Under the pieces are notes generated by a model. It made no database searches and was not told the DNA's origin. It was given only the letters and a program-made list of their open reading frames with translations. Positions 41,624 through 49,151 of a stretch of 52,428 nt of DNA are shown piece after piece. The position numbers were made by a program, and so were the translations under genes. Within the stretch, counting starts at the first letter, position 1; each line of letters starts with the position of its first letter. The stretch comes from Candidatus Nomurabacteria bacterium (GTDB lineage Bacteria; Patescibacteriota; Saccharimonadia; Saccharimonadales; Saccharimonadaceae), in the NCBI GenBank assembly GCA_031290255.1, contig JAITNW010000010.1, positions 1-52,428 of the forward strand, written 5' to 3'.

Positions 41624-42884
41624 GGGTTTTTAGCTTTTTGAGAGCTTTGCGGACTTCAGTTTCTTCGTAATATGGATGCTCGCCGTCGGCGCGCTCGATG
41701 GTTTTTTCGTTGCCTTTGCCGAGGAAGATTACGGTGTCGCCATGTTTGGCCATTTGGCTGGCTAGGAGGATGGCTTTGGGGCGATTTAGCTCAAAGAAGA
41801 GATCTTTGTGGTCGGTTTTGCCGGATTTGCGGGCGCCGACTGCGATCTGTTCTATGATTTCCATGCCAGGGGTGTCACGGTCGTCTTCTTCGGTCAGGAT
41901 AACGATGTCGGCGTATTTACCAGCGATGCGGCCTTGGGGCTCACGCTTGCTGGGGTCGCGACGGCCACCTGCGCTGCCAAAAAGCACTATTAACCTACCT
42001 TTGGTGGCTTTTTTCATGTCTGGGAGAAGTTTTTCGAAGGCGTCTGGAGTATGAGCGTAATCGATAATGACGGTGAAGGGTTGGCCTTCGTTAATCTTGA
42101 CCATGCGGCCTTCGACTTGGTCGAGGGCGTGGATGCCGGCAGAAATCTCTGTGTCTGGGATACCAAGTTTGCGGCCAACGGCTACGGTGGCTAGGGAGTT
42201 ATAGACGTTGAATTTGCCAGCAAGCTGGGTTTGAATTTTAAGGTTGGTTTCAGGTTTTATACCTTTTATGATATAATTTACGCTATTTTGGCCGAGTTTG
42301 ACAGCTGTGGCGCGTAATTTACCCGAATTGATGCCGTAAGTGATGCTTTGCTTAGCATCGCTAGCAAAAAGCTTGGCTGATGGATCGTCGGCATTTACAA
42401 TGCCGTATTTGGCTTTTTTGAAGAGTTTGCGCTTGGCATCACGGTAACGCTCAAAGGTCTTATGATAGTCAAGATGTTCGTGGGTGACATTGGTCATGAC
42501 GGCGATCTCGATGGGGACGCCGACGGCGCGGAATTGAGCGAGGGCATGGCTGGTGATTTCTAAGACGAGGAATTCGGCGCCGGAGTTGGCGATGGTCTGG
42601 ATGCGTTGGTTAAGGAGGTTGGAGTCGACAGTGGTCATATGCTCAACTTGCTCGTGGAGTTTTTCGGTACCCCACGCTACGGTGGTCATCAGACCAGTTC
42701 TGTGACCGGCGTGGTTAAGCATTTTCCAGATCATAAAGCTGGTGGTGGTTTTGCCATTGGTGCCGGTGACACCGATGACGCGGAGGCGACGACCAGGCAA
42801 GCCATAGCGGGTACCCCAGAAGAGGGATTTGCTGAAATGGTAGGGAAGCACTAGCGAGTCGTAAAATGGGATTTTTTCTTTCAT
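41613..42884 (-). CDS. murE: MurE-type peptide ligase lacking the N-terminal domain
   Basis: This 423-residue Mur ligase adds the third amino acid to UDP-MurNAc dipeptide. The ATP loop TGTNGKTTTS sits at 40-49; NVTHEHLDYH, VIIDYAHTPDAFEKLL and FGSAGGRRDPSKR match family motifs. Full MurE proteins have about 100 residues before the ATP loop (UDP-binding domain); only about 40 are here. The DNPR-type motif that selects the amino acid reads DDRD. TACAAT, with an upstream TG, ends 6 bases before the ATG, supporting the short start. The amino acid added (Lys, ornithine, mDAP) cannot be told. Confidence 0.85.
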   Translation of the reverse strand: MKEKIPFYDSLVLPYHFSKSLFWGTRYGLPGRRLRVIGVTGTNGKTTTSFMIWKMLNHAGHRTGLMTTVAWGTEKLHEQVEHMTTVDSNLLNQRIQTIANSGAEFLVLEITSHALAQFRAVGVPIEIAVMTNVTHEHLDYHKTFERYRDAKRKLFKKAKYGIVNADDPSAKLFASDAKQSITYGINSGKLRATAVKLGQNSVNYIIKGIKPETNLKIQTQLAGKFNVYNSLATVAVGRKLGIPDTEISAGIHALDQVEGRMVKINEGQPFTVIIDYAHTPDAFEKLLPDMKKATKGRLIVLFGSAGGRRDPSKREPQGRIAGKYADIVILTEEDDRDTPGMEIIEQIAVGARKSGKTDHKDLFFELNRPKAILLASQMAKHGDTVIFLGKGNEKTIERADGEHPYYEETEVRKALKKLKTPKK

Positions 42885-42929
42885 GATTATATTGTATCAC
42901 TTAAAAATAAACTGTAGAAATGAGGACAT

Positions 42930-42972
42930 TTGGCACTCAAGGCTTGACAGTGCCAAATACTTGCGCTACACT
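42930..42972 (+). promoter_or_regulatory. groESL promoter with CIRCE-like operator
   Basis: TTGGCACTC, 9 bases and CAGTGCCAA (42930-42956) form the layout of the HrcA operator CIRCE (TTAGCACTC-N9-GAGTGCTAA) with changed bases. It overlaps the -35 TTGACA (42944-42949); the -10 TACACT is at 42967-42972, 17 bases on. HrcA repression of heat-shock genes is therefore likely, although the repressor gene is not in the window. Confidence 0.8.
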
Positions 42973-43006
42973 CGGAGTATAAAGAAATTAAGCGAGGAGT
43001 GAAACT

Positions 43007-43261
43007 ATGTCAATTAAGCCTCTTGCCGATAGGGTGGTTGCAAAAAAAGAGGAAGCTGTGGAGAAAACGGCTTCTGGAATTTTGCTCGGCGAAGCTAAGG
43101 AAAAACCGAATTATGCTACTGTGGAATCTGTGGGGCCGGACGTGAAGACAGTGAAGAAAGGGGATCAGATTCTTTTTAAGGAATATTCGGCGACGGAAGT
43201 GAAGGTGGATAGTAAAGATTATCTAATTATTAAAGAAGAAGATATTTTAGCAACACTATAA
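43007..43261 (+). CDS. groES: Co-chaperonin GroES
   Basis: This 84-residue GroES caps the GroEL ring. IKPLADRVVAKKEEA and ASGILLGEAKEKPNYATV are the standard N-terminal and mobile-loop regions. The protein is slightly shorter than the usual 95. AGCGAGGAG precedes the ATG by about 8 bases. groEL starts 12 bases after the stop. Confidence 0.97.
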   Translation: MSIKPLADRVVAKKEEAVEKTASGILLGEAKEKPNYATVESVGPDVKTVKKGDQILFKEYSATEVKVDSKDYLIIKEEDILATL

Positions 43262-43273
43262 GAGAGGAGAATT

Positions 43274-44899
43274 ATGGCAAAAAAGATTTTTTATGATGCT
43301 GAGGCAAGGGAGAAAGTTTTGGGGGGTGCGAAAGCGCTGTATGATGCGGTAAAGGTGACCTTTGGGCCTAAAGGTCGCAACGTGGTGATTGAGAAAAGTT
43401 ATGGATCGCCGACGATCACGCATGATGGGGTGACAGTCGCGGAAGGGGTGGAGCTGGGGAATGAAGATGAAGAGACGTTGGGATATCAAGTGGGGGCAAA
43501 GCTGATCAAGACGGCGGCGCAGAAGCTGAATAAGGTGGCTGGGGATGGGACGACTACGGTGACGGTGCTGACTTATAATATTATTGCTGAGGCGAATAAG
43601 TTAATTGCGGCGGGGCATAATCCGATGGAACTTAGGAAGGGAATTGAGGCAGCTGGGGCGGAGATTGTGAAGGGAATCAATAAGACGGCGGAGAAGATTG
43701 CTGGCGATAGTGAGAAAGTGGCTGAGGTGGCAACGATTAGCGCGGGGGATGAGCAGATTGGGAAGCTGATTGCTGACGTGATTGGGAAGATTGGCAAGGA
43801 TGGGGTAGTCACTGTGGAAGCTGGGCAGGGGCTGGAGATGGAGGCAGAAATTACGGAAGGATTTACTTATGATAAGGGATTGAGCTCACCTTTCTTCGTG
43901 ACTGACGCACAGAGGCAGGAGGCGGTTTTTGAGAAGCCTGCTATTCTTATTACGGATAAGAAAATTTCTGCAGTGAATGACTTGCTGCCTTTCCTTGAGA
44001 AAATGGCGACAGGTGGACAGAAAGATTTGGTGATTATTGCTGAGGAAGTAGATGGGGAAGCTTTGTCAGTATTGGTCTTGAATAAGCTGAAGGGCGTGTT
44101 TAATACTTTGGTCCTGAAAGCGCCGGCTTTTGGCGATCGTCGGAAGGAAATTATGGAAGATATTGCGATTTTGACTGGCGCAACCGTAGTTTCTGGCGAT
44201 AAGGGGATGAGCTTGGAGAATGCGAATCTGGATGTGCTGGGACATGCGCATAAGATTATTGCGACGAAGGACGAGACGACGATTATCAAGGGAGATGGTA
44301 AAGCTTCTGCCACCAAGGCTAGAATTGGGCAGATTAAAGCGCAAGCTGAGGCGGCAACTTCAGATTACGAGACCGAGCAGTTGGACAAAAGAGCGGCAGC
44401 GCTTGAAGGCCGCGTGGCGGTAATTAAGGTGGGTGGCGCGACGGAGACAGAGATTGATGAGAAGAAATATCGCGTGGACGATGCTGTAGCGGCGACGAAG
44501 GCAGCGCTAGATGAGGGGATTGTGGCTGGCGGGGGCGTAACTTTAGTGAATTTGGCGAAGAATTTGAAGGATGACAATGCTGGTGGCACAATCGTGAAGA
44601 ATGCGCTGAAGGCTCCATTCATCCAGATAACAGAGAATGCTGGGCTGAATAGTCAGGCTTTGCTGGACAAAATCGAGTCTGCAAAAGATGGCCAGGGCGT
44701 TGACGTGATGAAGCCGGAACAGGGGATTATCAATCTAAAGAAATCTGGTGTGGTGGATCCCGCGCGGGTGACGCGTGAGGCGGTGCAGAATGCGATTTCG
44801 ATTGCAGCGACGGCAATTACTATGGGGGCTTTGATAGTAGACCTGCCAGAGAAAGAGTCGGCGGCGCCGAATCCTGGTGCTATGGGCGGGATGTACTAG
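43274..44899 (+). CDS. groEL: Chaperonin GroEL
   Basis: This 541-residue chaperonin folds proteins in an ATP-dependent double ring with GroES. VTFGPKGRNVVIEKSYG and GDGTTTVTVL (ATP-binding) are near the N-terminus, and TGATVVSGDKGMSLE is in the apical domain. The C-terminus ends GAMGGMY, shorter than the usual long GGM-rich tail. GAGAGGAG is about 8 bases before the ATG. It forms a bicistronic operon with groES. Confidence 0.98.
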   Translation: MAKKIFYDAEAREKVLGGAKALYDAVKVTFGPKGRNVVIEKSYGSPTITHDGVTVAEGVELGNEDEETLGYQVGAKLIKTAAQKLNKVAGDGTTTVTVLTYNIIAEANKLIAAGHNPMELRKGIEAAGAEIVKGINKTAEKIAGDSEKVAEVATISAGDEQIGKLIADVIGKIGKDGVVTVEAGQGLEMEAEITEGFTYDKGLSSPFFVTDAQRQEAVFEKPAILITDKKISAVNDLLPFLEKMATGGQKDLVIIAEEVDGEALSVLVLNKLKGVFNTLVLKAPAFGDRRKEIMEDIAILTGATVVSGDKGMSLENANLDVLGHAHKIIATKDETTIIKGDGKASATKARIGQIKAQAEAATSDYETEQLDKRAAALEGRVAVIKVGGATETEIDEKKYRVDDAVAATKAALDEGIVAGGGVTLVNLAKNLKDDNAGGTIVKNALKAPFIQITENAGLNSQALLDKIESAKDGQGVDVMKPEQGIINLKKSGVVDPARVTREAVQNAISIAATAITMGALIVDLPEKESAAPNPGAMGGMY

Positions 44900-44922
44900 A
44901 GTAGAGTACGGCAAAGGCAAAA

Positions 44923-44950
44923 AATAACCCCAGAGATGGGGTTATTTTGG
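44923..44950. terminator. Bidirectional terminator after groEL
   Basis: AATAACCCC pairs with GGGGTTATT around AGAGAT, with T-rich bases after it on the plus strand (TTTTGG) and T-rich bases on the minus strand. It serves groEL and the convergent small gene. Confidence 0.8.
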
Positions 44951-44964
44951 TGTCGAATCTAGAC

Positions 44965-45372
44965 TTAGCCGAGTTTGTCGATGGTCTCGATGATATAAAG
45001 TAGGGCTTCAGCACGTTCTTTATCAGAGCTAATGGCTTTGGCGGCCGTGTAGGCTGGCTCGATAGAGGCTTTGTCGTTCGTAACCTCTATAATGTCTTTG
45101 TAGATCTTGAACTTGCTTTCGGCTGGCATATCGACTTCATTAAGGACTGGAAGTAAATCTGAGAGAGCCATGCTTTTGACTTTGCCGAGGTCTGAGTCAG
45201 AACTAGGGTCAGAAATATTACTGATGGATGGCGTTTCGGTTGGCGCTGGCGTTTCAAAGCTATTAGCAGTCGCGCCTTCAGGAGCAACGGCTACATCTGG
45301 GGCAGAATCGCTGGTTATATTGTTGATTGCTTTTTGCAGTTCGTTCTCGTCTGCCGTGTTTATAGGACCCAT
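44965..45372 (-). CDS. Small soluble protein with Pro/Thr-rich linker, unknown
   Basis: I do not recognise this 135-residue acidic protein. A short helical start (MGPINTADENELQKAINNI) is followed by a linker rich in Pro, Thr, Ser, Ala and Glu, and then a helical domain of about 70 residues (MALSDLLPVLNEVDMPAESK) with regularly spaced hydrophobic residues. The ATG at 45372 follows AAAGGTGG by 5 bases, which is a better start than the GTG at 45381. It is convergent with groEL through a shared terminator. Confidence 0.7.
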   Translation of the reverse strand: MGPINTADENELQKAINNITSDSAPDVAVAPEGATANSFETPAPTETPSISNISDPSSDSDLGKVKSMALSDLLPVLNEVDMPAESKFKIYKDIIEVTNDKASIEPAYTAAKAISSDKERAEALLYIIETIDKLG

Positions 45373-45436
45373 GTTGCCCACCTTTCGTTTTTTCTCGCAA
45401 TTATATATTGACTATTCTTATAGTATCACGCTCGTG

Positions 45437-45901
45437 CTAAATTCTCAAGAATTTTACTAATTTATCGAGTAGATCTGACTTAACTGGCTCCATTGGGAGT
45501 CTTTCGCCGAACATATCGACGATTTGTTCGCCTTGTGCCTCTGGAAAATAGACAGTGACGCGGGGGGAGAAACGTTTTTTGGGGATAAGTACGATGGAGA
45601 AGCGCTTGTCTTCGCTGAGGACGCCGAAAGATTTGAATTCTTTGAAGCTGTAGAGCTTGTTGCCTTCGGATAGGCCTTTATCGGAGAGCGAGTAATGGAG
45701 CATACGTGGAGGGCGCAAAGTGTAGACTACGAGCGCGAAGATACTGACGACGATAAGGGCAAGGAAAGTCCATTGGCCGAGCCAGATCGCTAGAGCAGAG
45801 AGTCCGATGCCGATGACCGCTAGGCCGATATACCAGCCAGCGTGCTTGTCGCGCGTTACGTATTCGTAGGCTTCCCAATTTACAATACCGTCTTTTGCCA
45901 T
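45437..45901 (-). CDS. Membrane protein with two helices, unknown
   Basis: This 154-residue protein has a soluble start (MAKDGIVNWEAYEYVTRDK), two adjacent membrane helices (about 25-65, GWYIGLAVIGIGLSALAIWL and WTFLALIVVSIFALVVY) and a cytoplasmic domain of about 85 residues beginning RPPRMLHYSLSDKGL, similar in look to PH-like YdbS/DUF domains. TACAAT, with an upstream TGG, ends 6 bases before the ATG. It is a single-gene unit. Confidence 0.75.
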   Translation of the reverse strand: MAKDGIVNWEAYEYVTRDKHAGWYIGLAVIGIGLSALAIWLGQWTFLALIVVSIFALVVYTLRPPRMLHYSLSDKGLSEGNKLYSFKEFKSFGVLSEDKRFSIVLIPKKRFSPRVTVYFPEAQGEQIVDMFGERLPMEPVKSDLLDKLVKFLRI

Positions 45902-45947
45902 GTATATATTGTACCATAAACGGAATATGTGTGAATAAAAGAAAAAA

Positions 45948-45970
45948 CGCCCTTAGTAAGGCGCATTTTT
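45948..45970 (-). terminator. Terminator of tRNA-Ser(GCT)
   Basis: On the minus strand GCGCCTT-ACT-AAGGGCG is followed by TTTTTTC directly after the tRNA end. Confidence 0.7.
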
Positions 45971-45971
45971 C

Positions 45972-46064
45972 TGGCGGAGGGTGAGAGATTCGAACTCTCG
46001 CACCAGATTTCTCCAGTCTAACGATTTAGCAAACCGTCCCCTTCAGCCACTTGGGTAACCCTCC
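45972..46064 (-). tRNA. tRNA-Ser (anticodon GCT)
   Basis: On the minus strand GGAGGGT pairs with ACCCTCC. The anticodon loop TTGCTAA gives GCT, which reads AGC and AGU. A long variable arm and GTTCGAATC T-loop are present; CCA is encoded. With the two other serine tRNAs, three of the serine isoacceptors lie in this window. Confidence 0.94.
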
Positions 46065-46425
46065 TTGTGATGTAGTTTATACTTATGCGCCCAGAGATGC
46101 TGACTTTGGTGAGGGAACGATACCGTCTGTTTTGGACTTTACTCGCTCCGCTCGGACAGGCAGCCACTTGAGGGCTTTCTGGCATAGCATAAACTGATTG
46201 AAATGTCCTAAGTAAACCTAAACTATGTCATGGGGCAAAAGCCGCTTGATTTTAGTTTTGTTTGCTTTTTGGACGAGAAGTTTTCTTGATAATCCTCGTC
46301 TGGTATATATTAACATATTTGCTGTTTTGGTGCTATAAAATAGTAAGGGGTATGGCTAAGCACTTGCTGAACACATATTTTTCATATATAATGGCGACAG
46401 CTTTTAACTGCGAGATAAAAGATTT
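46065..46425. other. Non-coding region before the first T4SS pilin, with a weak palindrome
   Basis: No gene is seen in 361 bases. AGTTTATACTTATGC (46074-46088) is roughly complementary to GCATAGCATAAACT (46182-46195), enclosing about 95 bases with smaller pairings, a weaker version of elements A-D. TATAAT at 46387-46392 is the probable pilin promoter, giving a leader of about 27 bases without a Shine-Dalgarno site. Confidence 0.4.
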
Positions 46426-46815
46426 ATGAGAAAGATTATAAGAAAAGTTGGTCAAGTTCTTACGGGCGCTGGGGCTGTTGCGACGCTTTGGGCGGGCAGA
46501 GTGATGGCGGCGTCTAGCCCAGCACAGGAGGGGGCGGAGGCTGCTCAGGGTGAGGGGATGCCTACTGATTTGGTTGGCGCCGATGGTGTCTTTACGCAGA
46601 TTACGAATACGATTCTTTACGTTGTAGGGATTATTTCTGTGATAATGTTGATTTGGGGCGGGCTTCGCTATGTGATTTCTGGGGGGGACAATAAGAAGGT
46701 TACTGATGCGAAGAATACAATTATGTATGCGATTATTGGTTTGATTATTGCGATTTTGGCGTTTGCGATTGTGAACTTTGTGATCAATGCAATTGGCGGT
46801 GGGACAACAGAGTAG
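46426..46815 (+). CDS. T4SS pilin-like protein (stand-alone)
   Basis: This 129-residue VirB2/TrbC-like pilin has a signal peptide-like start ending near MAASSP, a hydrophilic stretch, then two hydrophobic helices: ILYVVGIISVIMLIWGGLRY and AIIGLIIAILAFAIVNFV. Between them is the family loop ISGGDNKKVTDAKNTIMY. Such pilins form the extracellular tube of type IV secretion or conjugation systems. It differs from the other six in being plus-strand and single. Its last 32 bases overlap the end of comF on the other strand. Confidence 0.82.
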   Translation: MRKIIRKVGQVLTGAGAVATLWAGRVMAASSPAQEGAEAAQGEGMPTDLVGADGVFTQITNTILYVVGIISVIMLIWGGLRYVISGGDNKKVTDAKNTIMYAIIGLIIAILAFAIVNFVINAIGGGTTE

Positions 46816-47500
46816 TATCGGGAGTGCCACTGCGGGCTAGGACGGCGACCATCAGGTGATGGGCGCCGGCTTTTTTTAGAAGATTGCAGATAGAGCAGAT
46901 GCTAGACCCAGTAGTCCAAACGTCGTCGATGATTAAATAATGAGTTTCGGGAGTTGGCTGAGTAATAATCTTGTATGCTGCTTTGGCTTGATTGATGCGG
47001 AGCTGTTTAGCGGCGCCGACTTGAATAGTATTTTTGGCACGGCCTATTATGGCTTCACACGATAGTCGTTGAATTCTTGCTAGTTGCTTGGCGATAAGTA
47101 GGGTATGGTCAAAGCCGCGCTCGCGGACGTGGCGCTGGATGGTGGGGACGGGTATGATAATTGTGTCTTGGGGTAATTTAGGCAAGATAGAGCTAATCAG
47201 TGAGGCGAAGGCGTCGCTATAGGCGCGCACAGAGTGATATTTGTACTGGTCTATCATGGCGCGAATTTGGTTGTCTCCGAAGCTGAAAGTCCATTGATTT
47301 GAGAAAGGGAGGGGGCAGGCTGGGCATTGGTCGTAAATTGGAGAGCCACAGGATAAACATTGATTAGTGTGATCGCTACACAAGTTATTTTTACAACAGT
47401 CGCATAATATAGACCCTATTTTGCCACAAAGCGAACAGTAATGGGGGCATAGTAAATCTGAAATAATTCTTAATGTTGTGTTTTTTACATCAAAAGGCAT
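46784..47500 (-). CDS. comF: ComF-family phosphoribosyltransferase-like protein
   Basis: This 238-residue ComFC homologue is associated with natural DNA uptake. Two Cys pairs (CSLCG, CDCC) and CLSCG, CPACPLP near the N-terminus form a zinc ribbon-like region. IIPVPTIQRHVRERGFDH is the conserved substrate region and YLIIDDVWTTGSS is the PRPP-binding motif. Length is typical. It shares a divergent promoter region with hsp20 and overlaps a pilin gene at its 3' end. Its place among T4SS pilins fits a DNA import machine. Confidence 0.88.
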   Translation of the reverse strand: MPFDVKNTTLRIISDLLCPHYCSLCGKIGSILCDCCKNNLCSDHTNQCLSCGSPIYDQCPACPLPFSNQWTFSFGDNQIRAMIDQYKYHSVRAYSDAFASLISSILPKLPQDTIIIPVPTIQRHVRERGFDHTLLIAKQLARIQRLSCEAIIGRAKNTIQVGAAKQLRINQAKAAYKIITQPTPETHYLIIDDVWTTGSSICSICNLLKKAGAHHLMVAVLARSGTPDTTLLSHRQLH

Positions 47501-47572
47501 AATATGCTTGATTTTATAGAGATTTCCGAATATAATAAAGCTTAAGAGTGTAAAAGTGGAGGAAACTTAGAT

Positions 47573-48082
47573 ATGGCTCGTAAACAAGCAGACGAAATGA
47601 GCTTAGACGATGAGCTCGCAGCCGCTTTCTTAGAAGGCGATGATACTGGTCTAGCTGTGGAGGAGGAAGTGGTGGAAACTTCTGTCAGCGCTCCGGTTGT
47701 GGTACAGGAAGAAACTGAATCAAACGAAGATGAGTGGGCAGATGACACTGATGAATTTCCGGGTCAACTGGCTGTCGACATGTATGAGACTAACGATAAG
47801 TTGATTGTGAAGGCTCGTACTGCTGGGATTGAGCGCAAGGATCTTGATGTCTCGATTTCTGACAATATCTTGTCGATTTCCGGCGTGCTTAATGGCGGAG
47901 AAGATGATAGGGCGACTCAGTGGCATATTCAAGAATGTTATTGGGGTGAGTTTAGCCGTACAATTGCTTTGCCGGTGCAGATTAAGGAAGATGGGGTGGA
48001 CGCTGTGCTGAAGGATGGCGTGCTTACTATCTCTTTTGAGAAGGAGAAGGTGGAGGCACCTAAGAAGATTACTATTAATTAG
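47573..48082 (+). CDS. Small heat-shock protein Hsp20
   Basis: This 169-residue alpha-crystallin chaperone has an acidic 60-residue N-terminal region, a beta-sheet domain (about 65-160: GQLAVDMYETNDKLIVKART, then NILSISGVL) and the conserved DAVLKDGVLTISF motif near the end. It holds unfolding proteins. TTGATT, 17 bases and TATAAT lie upstream, and GGAGG is 10 bases before the ATG. No CIRCE-like operator was seen, unlike groESL. Confidence 0.92.
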   Translation: MARKQADEMSLDDELAAAFLEGDDTGLAVEEEVVETSVSAPVVVQEETESNEDEWADDTDEFPGQLAVDMYETNDKLIVKARTAGIERKDLDVSISDNILSISGVLNGGEDDRATQWHIQECYWGEFSRTIALPVQIKEDGVDAVLKDGVLTISFEKEKVEAPKKITIN

Positions 48083-48097
48083 TAGTTGGCTGAGAAG

Positions 48098-48120
48098 CGA
48101 CCCCGTAAGGGGTCGTTTTT
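48098..48120 (+). terminator. Terminator after hsp20
   Basis: CGACCCC-GTAA-GGGGTCG is followed by TTTTT, 16 bases past the stop. Confidence 0.9.
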
Positions 48121-48145
48121 GTTGCATGGATACATAGTTGAATAT

Positions 48146-48190
48146 AGCAAGCTGGTAGTAGGTTTGCGGAAAACCTACTGCCAGCTTGCT
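48146..48190. repeat. 20-base stem hairpin F
   Basis: AGCAAGCTGGTAGTAGGTTT pairs with the last 20 bases (one G-T) around GCGGA. It lies between two terminators, 26 bases past the hsp20 terminator, and has no T-run, so it is not a plain terminator. Confidence 0.7.
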
Positions 48191-48212
48191 GCATTTATCG
48201 CTGCTGAACAAA

Positions 48213-48231
48213 AGGCGCCCTTTTGGGGCGC
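48213..48231 (-). terminator. Terminator after the pilin array
   Basis: On the minus strand GCGCCCC-AAAA-GGGCGCC is followed by TTTTG, 28 bases past the stop of the pilin at 48259. Confidence 0.8.
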
Positions 48232-48258
48232 GCTTTTTGGTTCGTCTTGTGGCTTGTA

Positions 48259-48774
48259 TTAGAGGACGCTGGAGAGGACGAAGTTGACTATGGCGAAAGC
48301 TAGAATGGCTACTACTAGACCGATGATACCATACATGATGGTGTCTTTGGCTTTTTTGACTTTGCCGCTGTCGCCTTGCGAGGTGGAGTACTGGATGCCA
48401 CCTAGGATGACCATGATTACTGCAATTAGGCCGATGGCGAAGATGATTAGGTTGATGATCAACTGAATGGTCTCATTGAGGCCTCGGGCTTCGCAGGCGT
48501 CTGGGTTAGTAGACAGAGATGCGGCTTTGGCACAGGTTGCGGAATCTTTGCCGTAAATGTTGTATTTTGTGCCGTTCACTTCAATAGTTGCACCAGAGCA
48601 CTTTACTGGGTAGTCGGTGGAGGGCTGCGTGTTGCTAATGACGAGACCGCTGAATTCTCCACCTACATCTGTACCTGTCGGACAGGGGGTGGCAGCAAAA
48701 GTCGGCGCAGCGACAATAACAGTCAAGAAAGCTGCTAGGACTCCGCCTTTTAGAATGGTTTTGATTTTGCTCAT
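48259..48774 (-). CDS. T4SS pilin-like protein (171 residues)
   Basis: The signal peptide is clear (MSKIKTILKGGVLAAFLTVI, cleavage after PTFA). A Cys-containing extracytoplasmic part of about 80 residues follows, then two helices. The second half has ILGGIQYSTSQGDSGKVKKA and TIMYGIIGLVVAILAFAIVN, nearly the same as in the next gene upstream. It has its own promoter region with TATAAT and TACAAT and AAGGAG 9 bases before the ATG, so it can be made apart from the rest of the array. It is the longest of the simple pilins. Confidence 0.8.
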   Translation of the reverse strand: MSKIKTILKGGVLAAFLTVIVAAPTFAATPCPTGTDVGGEFSGLVISNTQPSTDYPVKCSGATIEVNGTKYNIYGKDSATCAKAASLSTNPDACEARGLNETIQLIINLIIFAIGLIAVIMVILGGIQYSTSQGDSGKVKKAKDTIMYGIIGLVVAILAFAIVNFVLSSVL

Positions 48775-48841
48775 TTGGTTGTTCTCCTTATAATTGAATT
48801 TATTGTACCATATTATACTTTGTTAATCTACCATATTAACT

Positions 48842-49150
48842 CTAGAAAATCGAGGCTAGGACGAAGTTGACTATGGAGAAGGCCAGGATGGCGACTACTA
48901 GTCCGATAATACCGTACATAATAGTGTCTTTGGCTTTTTTGAGCTTGCCGGTGTCGCCTTGTGAAGTGGAGTATTGGATACCGCCAAGAATAATCATAAT
49001 TATGGCGACTAGGCCTATCAGACTTATGAATGCAGAAACTAGAATTTGGGCTGGACTGGTGATGTCGGTGCGATCGCCGAGCCCGCTATTATTGATGGCG
49101 TCGTCAACGCCACCAGTGACGGAATTTGCGAATAGGGAGATAAAATTCAT
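48842..49150 (-). CDS. T4SS pilin-like protein (102 residues)
   Basis: The start at 49150 (MNFISLFANSV) is chosen because the preceding gene ends one base before it and AGGAATCC lies upstream; the longer frame to 49216 overlaps the neighbour. It has two hydrophobic helices joined by ILGGIQYSTSQGDTGKLKKA, as in the 171-residue pilin, with which it shares most of this segment. No clear signal peptide cleavage site is seen, so the N-terminal helix may stay as an anchor. Confidence 0.78.
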   Translation of the reverse strand: MNFISLFANSVTGGVDDAINNSGLGDRTDITSPAQILVSAFISLIGLVAIIMIILGGIQYSTSQGDTGKLKKAKDTIMYGIIGLVVAILAFSIVNFVLASIF

Positions 49151-49151
49151 A

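Noticed and set aside
46074-46195. Fifth large palindrome (E) near the tRNA-Ser(GCT) gene
   Set aside because: Only the outer 7-13 bases pair convincingly; inner pairing is weak, so it is described as non-coding only.
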